DNA of 64,000 bases from Nilaparvata lugens (taxonomy: Eukaryota; Arthropoda; Insecta; Hemiptera; Delphacidae). Within the stretch, counting starts at the first letter, position 1, and every line of letters starts with the position of its first letter. Below are positions 24,754-34,255 of the stretch, piece after piece. A program made the position numbers and the translations under genes. Below the pieces are notes generated by a model. That model ran no database searches and had not been told where the DNA came from. It worked only from the letters and a program-made list of their open reading frames with translations. The stretch is taken from positions 54,021,657 through 54,085,656 of the forward strand of contig NC_052507.1 in NCBI RefSeq assembly GCF_014356525.2, read 5' to 3'.

Positions 24754-25550
24754 CAGTGGCGGATCTACGGGCGGGGGGCTTTCGGGCTCAAGCCCCCCCC
24801 AAAACGCCTAAATTTTTTTTTTTGTAAGAATGTAAATTTATACAAATATAATTAGTTTGAAGCTGGTAAAGTATATTCATTGGCAAGAATGACCTAATTC
24901 CACTACTACGTCTTCAATTGTATGATATCCGTTAACGTTTTAATACTTTGTATAATATCTTAGTTACATTACATTGCCTGCCCGCTCCGTTTATCTGGTT
25001 TCATTGAAACAAACGCGCACTATAGAGGACGCACATACAGTGACTTAGCGGTTTCCCTAGAGGCGTCGGCGCTGGTTCCCCCCCCCCTCCTTGGAACAAC
25101 CGGTTTCCTTCTTCGATCACCTACCCAAGCTTATTGTCACTCCTCGCAATCATTGTTACTCGCTTAGTCAGTCCGTAAGCTGTTTCGTGATTGCTAATAT
25201 TATCTTTGTTTTCTTGTGAAAAGGTACTTGTCGAACGTTTTTATTAATATGATAGGTATTTGACGCAGCTGCCAAAGTGGCAACACAACATGACATTGAA
25301 ATAAAAAGTCCTGGGACTGTAAAGGCTCAGATTCATCTGGTCAAATGCTGAGGCTTCGAGTCCTCGTGATTATTATAGAATAAATGTATTCATCCCATTT
25401 CTAGATGCTCTCATTTGTGAAATGAAGAATAGGTTTTCCACAACCAACACTGAACTCACCCAGCTTTTTAGTCTTGTCCCGTCATTTATAAAACCAGCTG
25501 AATATGATGATGAGATCGTAAATATAGCAAAGAAATATTGTGGGGAATCT
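24754..25550. mobile_element. hAT-like element, 5' part, inserted at a splice acceptor (copy 1)
   Basis: Starts CAGTGGCGGATCTACGGG, a terminus I associate with hAT elements coding for zinc finger MYM/TTF-type transposases. It is preceded by GTTTACAG (24746-24753), identical to the bases ending the exon 3 acceptor at 30930-30937, so these 8 bp are the expected hAT target site. The interior is largely non-coding, then near 25370-25550 a decayed transposase stretch begins (PSFIKPAEYDDEIVNIAKK). The element stops at 25550 within the transposase and is joined to block P. Confidence 0.72.
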
Positions 25551-27400
25551 GGTTGATGGAAAAGTTGTAAAATGGGAGCAGTTGACAGTAGCATATGTAC
25601 TCACTATACACTTCACCAGCATTGTTAGATATATTGAGGATGAACTATGTGGTACTACATGCGAGATGTAGTACTGTAATCCCAGGGTTGATTGCAAATA
25701 AATTTCAATAATGCAGACATAAAGATTGTGAAACAAAGGTGAGGAGAGGAGTGAGCGGGGATGTGTGAGCACATTATTATTGTCAAATGTTTTAATTTAT
25801 TCCCACTTTTCCATGCAATAGACCTCAGGTGAACAGTAAATTCAGCACAAATAATTGAAATGAATTATATGAATGCTCGACTCATTGATGTCATTAAAAT
25901 CCCATGTTTGTAACTACCAACAATTCAGATCTCATTTCGGAGGATGATGATTAATTATTATGATAATTTGAGCTGGTGGTATTGAAATTTTCAAGTATAC
26001 TGAGAAATGCGTGTACAGGGAGTGTTCAACAGGGAGCCAGGGAGCCAGGGACTTGAGCAATGTACTTTTCAAATTATCAAATGGATTGCCGACAAGTTGA
26101 TAATTTTCATTTATTTTCTTAGCTGTTATCTAGCTAAGGTGAACGTGATATTTTCGAGCTCAAAATTTAAGTGGTTTTATTCTTTATTTTGTGAATTTAA
26201 AGTTTGTTTCATGTTCTTACGAAAGTTTTATTATCAATATATCCAAATTCAAAATTGTTTATAATTATTCTAATTTAGACTTTAAGATTGTGATTTGGTG
26301 TAGAAATTGAAATGGACATAACCTATGTATAATATTTGGACAATTTGAAACTAAATATTAGGAGATTGAAAAAGTCTTGAGCTATAGCCTGTTTTTTTTC
26401 CGATCTTTGTATTGTTTGTGCTAACCTAATAAAAAAAAATTGTTATGAAATTTATCTGACAACGTTCCATCAAAAACGTGGTTCAAAAAGTCTAGTTTGC
26501 AATAGCGTTTTCCACCAGATCCTCACATACTACTTTATGAATGGGAATATCTTATTTTTCAAAGTTGAGCAAAGTCTCAGAGGTGTCAAATTATAATATC
26601 ATATTTCTTTCGAAAATATCAAGAACTCTTCACGTTCAGATTGATTGTGTCATAGACTTGCTCATTGGCGTATGATGTCAATCTTGAATGAAAAAGACTA
26701 AGAAATTGTCAAAAGTTTATCAAAGATTGACAATGGTGTAATAACCGAAACCGGTCTTTCTAAGTATCAATAAATCTGTGGTTTTTGACAATTTCTTAGA
26801 CTTTTTCATTCAATATGAATAATTACCACATTATCAATTTCTCAACTACACAAAAAGTATTGTCAATCTACTGACGAGACATATCAACAATACGCTTTCC
26901 TCTTGAGTTTGAACTGGATTGTAAAACTGAGTTCCAGCACTAGAGAAACGTAACGCCTACACATATGTCTCGCAACGCCAACTCAAAAAGTCAACTTGTT
27001 CGTTGTGATCATGTTTAGTTTTCAACAAGCTGGAATCGAATTGCATTGTTCGAACTAATCGACAAAACAAATTGAACGCTCCAGCGAATTTTAAGCCAAT
27101 TTTGAGTCGGAGTGCAAATGTCAAAGGGCGGGGCGGACATCACATCATTACACCAAACTCAATTTATTCTCGAGTGTTGTGGATGATTCGTGTGTACATG
27201 TTCTATGTTGTTTGTCTATCATTAGGACTTAGCAGCTGTTTGTCCTTTGATTTCAGCGCCAGTCGAAATCAAATCATTTTTGATTTTTCATTCGACTTGA
27301 ATAGTACTTTGTTTCTGCACAGACATTTTCAGTTGAACTAACTAATAGTGCTGTGTCCTAGCTAGGAGAAAACGATAGTTTCAGTTTGTGATTTTCAAGT
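25547..27400. repeat. Duplicated block P, copy 2 (without LINE)
   Basis: Near-identical to 15583-17439. The left junction shares ATCT with the hAT sequence. The right end (TTCAAGT, 27394-27400) is joined directly to the exon 2 flank, skipping the rest of the 609-bp repeat, the LINE and the last part of intron 1. Confidence 0.9.
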
Positions 27401-27442
27401 GTATTTTTAGAATTTGTTACGCCTTGTTTTGTGTGCCCTTAG

Positions 27443-27714
27443 GCGCCTGGCTACTGGGCCCTGACCTGTGCTCGGTGTGGACCACCCTGGACGTGCTCTG
27501 CTGCACGGCGTCCATCCTTTCGCTGTGCGTGATCAGCGTGGATCGCTACATCGGTGTGTCCCGGCCGCTGGCCTATTCACGCATCCTCACCAAACGCAGG
27601 GCGCGGTGTCTCATAGCTGCCATATGGGCGCTGGCCCTGGCCATTAGCATAGCGCCGCCCCTGGGCTGGAGAGAAGAGCTGGCGCCGGGGAGTGTCATGT
27701 CAACAAGCAATTGG
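27443..27714 (+). pseudogene. GPCR exon 2, second copy, frameshifted
   Basis: Same acceptor and donor as the complete copy but 272 bp long: a run of three C in the ECL2 codons (GGCGCCCGGGG) is reduced to two. The frame shifts after LAPG, the ECL2 cysteine is lost, and splicing to exon 3 would be out of frame. It shares three synonymous bases with copy 3 against copy 1. It may be a decayed duplicate, an allelic copy, or a consensus error in a homopolymer. Confidence 0.85.
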
Positions 27715-27834
27715 GTAAGTTCAGCAAAGTTATACAATGTCATATTTACATCAACCTCCAATCAGCCATGAATAAAATACGAATGTATATAATAGAATAG
27801 AATAATTTCTCAACTAAAATTTATTTACACTTAT

Positions 27835-28370
27835 GATTATTCTTCAATGTAATTGCCGTGAAGGTTTAGGCATTTGTCACCCCAGTGGATCAGCCTCCCA
27901 AAACGCTTTTCATAAAATGCTGCCGCCAAATGAGAGGGCTATGACGTTGTTTTGAAGCTCCTCGTTAGTTTGAGAGCTCTGCCCTTGAAGTCATGTCTTG
28001 AGTTTCAGGAAAAGCTGAAAGTAACTAGTGGGTTGTAGCCAATTCAGGTTTGTATGGTGGGTGATTGAAATTATCCCATTTGATTTGCTGGAGAAGCCGT
28101 TGCCCCAGCACTGTGAGGACATGTCATGGATCACAACGATTCCGGAAGTCATTTAACTGACGTCTTCAATTTTCCGATACCATTCACGCACAATATCATC
28201 ACTCATAATGTCTCCTGCGTGATTTCGAATAATTCTACTTAAGATTTATGCTGAACTATTGCCTTTTGCTTGCAAAAACGGATAACGCTACGAACTCGAC
28301 AACAATCTGGCAGCACCGATCGCTGGGCGCTCGGTGAGGATGACAAGCTGTTCAGCTCTGTGAAAATCAA
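27835..28370 (-). pseudogene. Mariner-type transposase remnant (copy 2)
   Basis: Second copy of the antisense remnant described at 23890-24420, with the same internal deletion and several single-base differences. Confidence 0.7.
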
Positions 28371-28700
28371 CGCCCCCTTACTGCTCTTCTGTGTCTTATG
28401 ATGTGTGATCTGAGGTTGGAAAACGTTTGACCCTTATAAGTAGATTACATTAGTCAGCCCTCTGGGATGGAAGGCTCGCTCATTAACTATCATCATTCAA
28501 ATTCCATAATTATGATTTTGTCATCATTACATTTTTCACTTTGACGATTACCTGAAAGTAGTAGGCTTATCTTGAAGCAATTTTCGTCTCTTTAAGAGAC
28601 GCCTTCCTTCAGCTGTTGTCCATTCATGAAGGTATTATTTCAATTAACAATTCCATATGACTTTTGTACCCATATATTCAAATTATACTTGTGTTTACAG

Positions 28701-29713
28701 CAGTGGCGGATCTACGGGCGGGGGGCTTTCGGGCTCAAGCCCCCCCAAAACGCCTAAATTTTTTTTTTTGTAAGAATGTAAATTTATACAATATAATTAG
28801 TTTGAAGCTGGTAAAGTATATTCATTGGCAAGAATGACCTAATTCCACTACTACGTCTTCAATTGTATGATATCCGTTAACGTTTTAATACTTTGTATAA
28901 TATCTTAGTTACATTTACATTGCCTGCCCGCTCCGTTTATCTGGTTTCATTGAAACAAACGCGCACTATAGAGGACGCACATACAGTGACTTAGCGGTTT
29001 CCCCTAGAGGCGTCGGCGCTGGTTCCCCCCCCCCTCCTTGGAACAACCGGTTTCCTTCTTCGATCACCTACCCAAGCTTATTGTCACTCCTCGCAATCAT
29101 TGTTACTCGCTTAGTCAGTCCGTAAGCTGTTTCGTGATTGCTAATATTATCTTTGTTTTCTTTGTGAAAAGGTACTTGTCGAACGTTTTTATTAATATGA
29201 TAGGTATTTGACGCAGCTGCCAAAGTGGCAACACAACATGACATTGAAATAAAAAGTCCTGGGACTGTAAGGCTCAGATTCATCGGTCAAATGCTGAGGC
29301 TTCGAGTCCTCGTGATTATTATAGAATAAATGTATTCATCCCATTTCTAGATGCTCTCATTTGTGAAATGAAGAATAGGTTTCCACAACCAACACTGAAC
29401 TCACCAGCTTTTAGTCTTGTCCCGTCATTTATAAAACCAGCTGAATATGATGATGAGATCGTAAATATAGCAAAGAAATATTGTGGGGAATCTAGTTCAT
29501 TTCAATTGTACAATGAAATCGCAATGTGGAGAGAACATTGGAGTCAAAGTAAAGGTAAAGTAGAAGTACCATCTACAGCAATCGAAGCCTTCTGCGACTC
29601 ATCTGTTACGTTCTACCTAATATAAAGAATCTTCTGCACTTGCTTTGTGTTCTACCTGTCACTTCATGCACTGGCGAAAGAAGTTTTTCATCAATGAAAC
29701 TAGTAAAAAATTA
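28701..29713 (+). mobile_element. hAT-like element, longer copy with transposase C-terminal remnant
   Basis: Starts CAGTGGCGGATC at 28701 after the same GTTTACAG target (28693-28700). It runs further than copy 1: about 29368-29625 stays open (FSLVPSFIKPAEYDDEIVNI, then EIAMWREHWSQSKGKVEVPS and STAIEAFCDSSVTFY). In a shifted frame it continues with NIKNLLHLLCVLPVTSCTGE-like codons, the conserved hAT C-terminal dimerisation region. Stops and frame breaks make it non-functional. The 3' end is missing: at about 29713 it is joined to the middle of GPCR exon 2. Confidence 0.78.
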
Positions 29714-29936
29714 GTGCTCTGCTGCACGGCGTCCATCCTTTCGCTGTGCGTGATCAGCGTGGATCGCTACATCGGTGTGTCCCGGCCGCTGGCCTATTCA
29801 CGCATCCTCACCAAACGCAGGGCGCGGTGTCTCATAGCTGCCATATGGGCGCTGGCCCTGGCCATTAGCATAGCGCCGCCCCTGGGCTGGAGAGAAGAGC
29901 TGGCGCCCGGGGAGTGTCATGTCAACAAGCAATTGG
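29714..29936 (+). pseudogene. GPCR exon 2, third copy, 5'-truncated
   Basis: Begins at GTGCTCTGCTGC, about 50 bases into the exon, so acceptor, disulfide Cys3.25 and Asp3.32 codons are lost. The rest, through DRY, TM4 and the donor, is intact. It is preceded directly by hAT sequence, and the junction shares a few bases. It is the copy closest to exon 3 and shares uninterrupted intron 2 with it. Without an acceptor it can hardly be used as an exon. Confidence 0.85.
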
Positions 29937-30937
29937 GTAAGTTCAGCAAAGTTATACAATGTCATATTTACATCAGCCATGAATAAAATACGAATGTATA
30001 TAATAGAATAGAATAATTTCTCCACTAAGATTTATTTACACTTATGATTATTCTTCAATGTAATTGCCGTGAAGGTTTAGGCATTTGTCACCCCAGTGGA
30101 TCAGCCTCCCAAAACGCTTTTCATAAAATGCTGCCGCCAAATGAGAGGGCTATGACGTTGTTTTGAAGCTCCTCGTTAGTTTGAGAGCTCTGCCCTTGAA
30201 GTCATGTCTTGAGTTTCAGGAAAAGCTGAAAGTAACTAGTGGATTGTAGCCAAGTCAGGTTTGTATGGTGGGTGATTGAAATTATCCCATTTGATTTGCT
30301 GGAGAAGCCGTTGCCCCAGCACTGTGAGGACATGTCATGGATCACAACGATTCCGGAAGTCATTTATCTGACGTCTTCAATTTTCCGATACCATTCACGC
30401 ACAATATCATCACTCATAATGTCTCCTGCGTGATTTCGAATAATTCTACTTAAGATTTATGCTGAACTATTGCCTTTTGCTTGCAAAAACGGATAACGCT
30501 ACGCAACTAGCACTTGGCGGGAGTCTTAAGTGAGACTAATGCTACGGGGTCTATAACTCGACAACAATCTGGCTGCACCGATCGCTGGGCGTTCGGTGAG
30601 GATGACAAGCTGTTCAGCTCTGTGAAAATCAACGCCCCTTACTGCTCTTCTGTGTCTTATGATCGGAGGTTGGAAAACGTTTGACCCTTGTAGATTACAC
30701 TAGTCAGCCCCCTGGGATAGAGGGCTCGCTCATTATTAACTATCATCATTCAAATTCCTCAATTATGATTTTGTCATCATCACATTTTCCACTTTGACGA
30801 TTACCTGAGAGTAATAGGCTTATGTTGAAGCAATTTTCGTCTCTTTAAGCTGTTGTCTATTCATGAAGGTATTATTTCAATTAACAATTCCATATGACTT
30901 TTGTACCATATAATACAAATTATACCTGTGTTTACAG
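29937..30937. other. Intron 2 in its original link to exon 3 (with mariner remnant copy 3)
   Basis: Third copy of the intron, with the antisense mariner remnant at about 30045-30620. It carries about 50 bp not present in the other copies (about 30502-30553, flanked by GCTACG on both sides). It ends in the acceptor GTTTACAG at 30930-30937 without a hAT insertion, so this copy shows the original intron/exon boundary. Confidence 0.75.
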
Positions 30938-31161
30938 GTTATGTGATCTTCTCAGCAGTCGGCTCATTCTACCTGCCAGCCCTAGTGATCATCGTGCTGT
31001 ATACACTAGTGTACAGGGCCGCGTCCAAGCATACCAAGCTGCTGTACAGTGGTTCGCGAACGACTCGCTCTGACGTCACGCTCAGGGTTCACATGGGCAG
31101 CTCCAGGAGTCGTGTCAGTCTCACCACGGCTCTGCCACCCTATCAGCATGACACACTCAAG
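30938..31161 (+). CDS. Aminergic GPCR exon 3: TM5 and start of ICL3
   Basis: A 224-bp exon from acceptor TTTACAG|GTTATG to donor AAG|GTAAGC, joining exon 2 as KQLG-YVIF. It encodes TM5, with FSAVGSFYLPALVI placing serines at 5.42 and 5.46 before Pro5.50, the residues that contact catechol or phenol hydroxyls in adrenergic and octopamine receptors. A basic ICL3 start follows (LYTLVYRAASKHTKLL, then TLRVHMG). The FSxxxSFYLP core, the xLRxH segment and the final DTLK match the alpha1-adrenoceptor family layout, in which the next exon begins with the FSREKKAAKTL region of TM6. The exon ends in phase 0. No TM6/TM7 exon was found downstream in the window. Confidence 0.92.
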
Positions 31162-33418
31162 GTAAGCCACCTCAGAACTACTTATTCCTAAAAAATGTAT
31201 CAAGTCAGAGAGTTATCAATTTTGACATGAAGAGGACAATCGATTTCTCTTTCCATAGTTTGTAGCATGGACAGAATAAAAGAGAGGAGTAAGAATGCTG
31301 CGCACAATTGGATGCTGAGACAAAAGTAGGGAGAATGCTGTTAGGTAGTGGGAGCCATTAGTGGAGGGAAGAGAATTGGCCTCTCTGTCATTGAGAGAGA
31401 GCCGAGTAAAGAGTAATATCTCTCGGACTTTAGGACAAACACTCTCCAAGACATATTATCATATCTTTTCTTTAAAAAATATCCTTTTCATCACCGTCCT
31501 GCCACCGTATCATCATGACACTCAAGATATGCACAAAAATTATGTCGACAATATTATTAGGATCACAGGCAAGGTATTTTGTGATTCAATGACGGTACAT
31601 TTTACATATTCATTGTCTCTATTTGGAGGAGAGTATAGTAAATAAATCACATTCAGTGAGACTCACGCTCTAAATGTCAGCATGTGATCAGCATTGGCTT
31701 GCTATCCTTGCCTGAAATTGGACAAAGCAGATAACTCCATACTTTTCCAACCCCTTATCATTGCCGAATAGCAATCAATGTTTGTAGACTATGTAGAAAT
31801 ATAATGAACTACCGGAATATTCAATCTTGGAAGATATATTTTTATCTACGAATACAATATATTATTTGGAATGGGATCGATAACTTGAATCCTAGGCCTA
31901 GCTATCCACTATAGTGGAGAAGTGGCAACAATGTCTTCTTATCATTCACACTGACTTTGAAACGTTATCTCACAATAGGTAAATGCAGCCATTTGGAGCA
32001 ACATTAAAACTGGAGCATATTTTTTGTCTATAATACAGGAAGTTTAAGAGGATAGTAGACACGGAGTTTATAGTTCATAAAGTACATAGGCATTGTTTCT
32101 AGAACAATGATTAAATCAATTTTGAATCATAAGGGTCATAGTAGTTAGGTTCAACCTGCAGTGACTACACATGTTCTTGATGAATCCAAGAAATGGTAAG
32201 TTATTATAAGAAATGATGAATTTTTGAAGTCGTGGCTTGAAATTTTGTAATCAAGAAAATCTCGGAATCCGTGAAGATATACAGTAAACCTCATATTGTA
32301 TATTATGGGAAATGTAAGAACATCAAAACCAGCTTGCCCTCACAGAATGAGAAAACTGTTCCAATTTCCCTCGATTTTCATGAAAACCTTCTCCCATTGG
32401 ACAAGCCTAGCTGACAATGAATGACGTCAGACCATTGAAGAGCACCAGGATAGAAATGATTGGCGCTTCATTATAATAAACCTCACACAATGCTTATTTC
32501 CCACGAGAAGGCCCGAACGAATACTGTATGCTAGAATGTGAAATAATGTACAGTGAATACATGCGCGGTTCAATTAGATTCACTCTGGAGTAACAGCATT
32601 GTTTGAATGGGAAGTATTGATGCTATTCATGAGCACAGTTTGAAGTTGTTCTCACTATAGAATGGACAATGCAGAGTGAGGTGGGTTTCCACATGATAGT
32701 AGTCTGGAAAGGAATGACGTTATTATTTCAAATTGGGTCAAGAATCTCAAGAAAAATGAATAAAACTGCATTCTCGCTACAACTGTCAATATAAAGAAAT
32801 TGAAAATTTTTGAAGAATGATAAATCATTGATAACGTAGTAGATTTGCACAGCCAATCAATAAATTAGTATAGATCATGCTATCAACAACAATATCCCAA
32901 AGGAAAAGGAAATTATCCTGTCAATCGGTTTAATATGAGTGAAGCGGAAAAGATAAAAAAGCAAAAATTAAAAAGGAGGAAAGCTGGAGTAAGCAGGAAA
33001 ACAGAAACAGAGTAGAAGCAGTGAAAGGAAAAGGAGATAATATAGAAGAAGGAGGAGGAAGAAGAAGTTTGGAGAAGAAGAAGAAGAAACAGAAGACGGA
33101 TGAGAAGAAAACTGACAGTGGAAAAGCTTGCGAATGCTCTCCGGAAGGACTACTTCTGTTCGTTGTTATCTCATTTTTTGTGATGCAATTGACTGCAGAA
33201 GTCCATTAATCAAACAGCGTGAATTCCACTACTAGAGGAGTGTGCATTTTCTACGGCCGTCATTTAATTCTGTTGGGTTGACCGCAGATCAAATCGAGCC
33301 CGGTCACAGTTGACCGCCGATTTTGACCGGCAATCAGCCAATCAAATGACTGATCAGCTGTTATCTGCCTACGTGCATTCACTCAGCTATGTCACAACAT
33401 TCATTCAGCGCTTGAGCA
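31162..33418. other. GPCR intron 3 (or 3' flank) with an exon 3-like echo
   Basis: No further receptor exon recognised. About 31482-31535 resembles the end of exon 3, giving VLPPYHHDTQ instead of ALPPYQHDTLK, without a clear donor. A purine-rich stretch lies at 32940-33115. Confidence 0.45.
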
Positions 33419-33820
33419 TGGTTTTCACTAGTAGAGTTACTGGTCGAGTAACTTGTATACTAACTCTACCGAGCTAACTCTACTCTACTTACTTGGTAGA
33501 GAAACTGTTTTCACTACAATTGAGAATAGTAGGTAGAGTGTGTTCTTGTGAACAGATCTAACCTTAAAAACTACTCTATTCCATTCTACCCGACTCTACT
33601 AGCTTGAGACTGTTTTCATCAGCATAGTAGGGGTAGAGTGAAAAGCGGTAGTGGGGGAAGGCAAGTGGTAGAGTACTATCCCACGTTGCTATCCCACTCT
33701 ACTAAAAACTAGTAATCTACCATAACTCTACTCTACCATGAACGATTTCATTGGGAGGGTTCACAAGATAGTTTGTACTTGTTCAGGGAATTTTACCACT
33801 AACTCTACTTATGAAAACCA
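33419..33820. mobile_element. MITE, about 400 bp, with TAGAGTAG-rich interior
   Basis: Ends TGGTTTTCACTAGTAGAGTT and AACTCTACTTATGAAAACCA are imperfect inverted repeats of about 25 bp. The interior is packed with GTAGAG/CTCTAC motifs in both orientations. No coding capacity. Confidence 0.65.
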
Positions 33821-33904
33821 GGCTTAAAACCCATTACTCTCAAGTACTGATGTACTACGTACCATACATCGGAAAGTACTGTATGGCAAAAGTACAGATG
33901 GTAC

Positions 33905-34255
33905 TTCGCTTCTCCTTCTTCTCCTTTTCCTTCTCCCTTCTTCCTACACTCTCCTCTCTCTATATTCTCCCTACTTTCTTGCTGTTGTTCTCTTCGACGT
34001 TTTTCCAAGGTATCTTTGTTGTCCTAGCTCTCTACTCTTCCAGTCACCATATTCTTCCTCCTCCTCTGTTCTCTTCTCTTCACTTCCCTTTTCCCTCCTC
34101 TTCTAGTGACTCTCTCCCTTCCCCTACTCTTGCTGCTTTTCACTTTTCTTCCTCTCCTAGTGACTCTCCCCCTCACAACATTCTTGCTGCTCAAATATCC
34201 CTTCACATTCCCCTTCTATCTCATCAACCATTCTTCCATTTTCCTTCGTCATGTT
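33905..34255. repeat. Polypyrimidine tract
   Basis: About 350 bp of C/T-dominated + strand. It includes imperfect repeats of CTTCTAGTGACTCTC-like units near 34100-34165. An open frame through it is compositional. Confidence 0.7.

Larger units (their letters stand above)
23449..25550. repeat. Duplicated block Q, copy 1 (exon 2, mariner remnant, hAT 5' part)
   Basis: Carries the complete exon 2, the following intron with an antisense mariner remnant, and the hAT element up to 25550. It recurs at 27394-29490 and, without the hAT and without the exon 5' part, at 29714-30937. Small indels and substitutions distinguish the copies. Confidence 0.9.
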
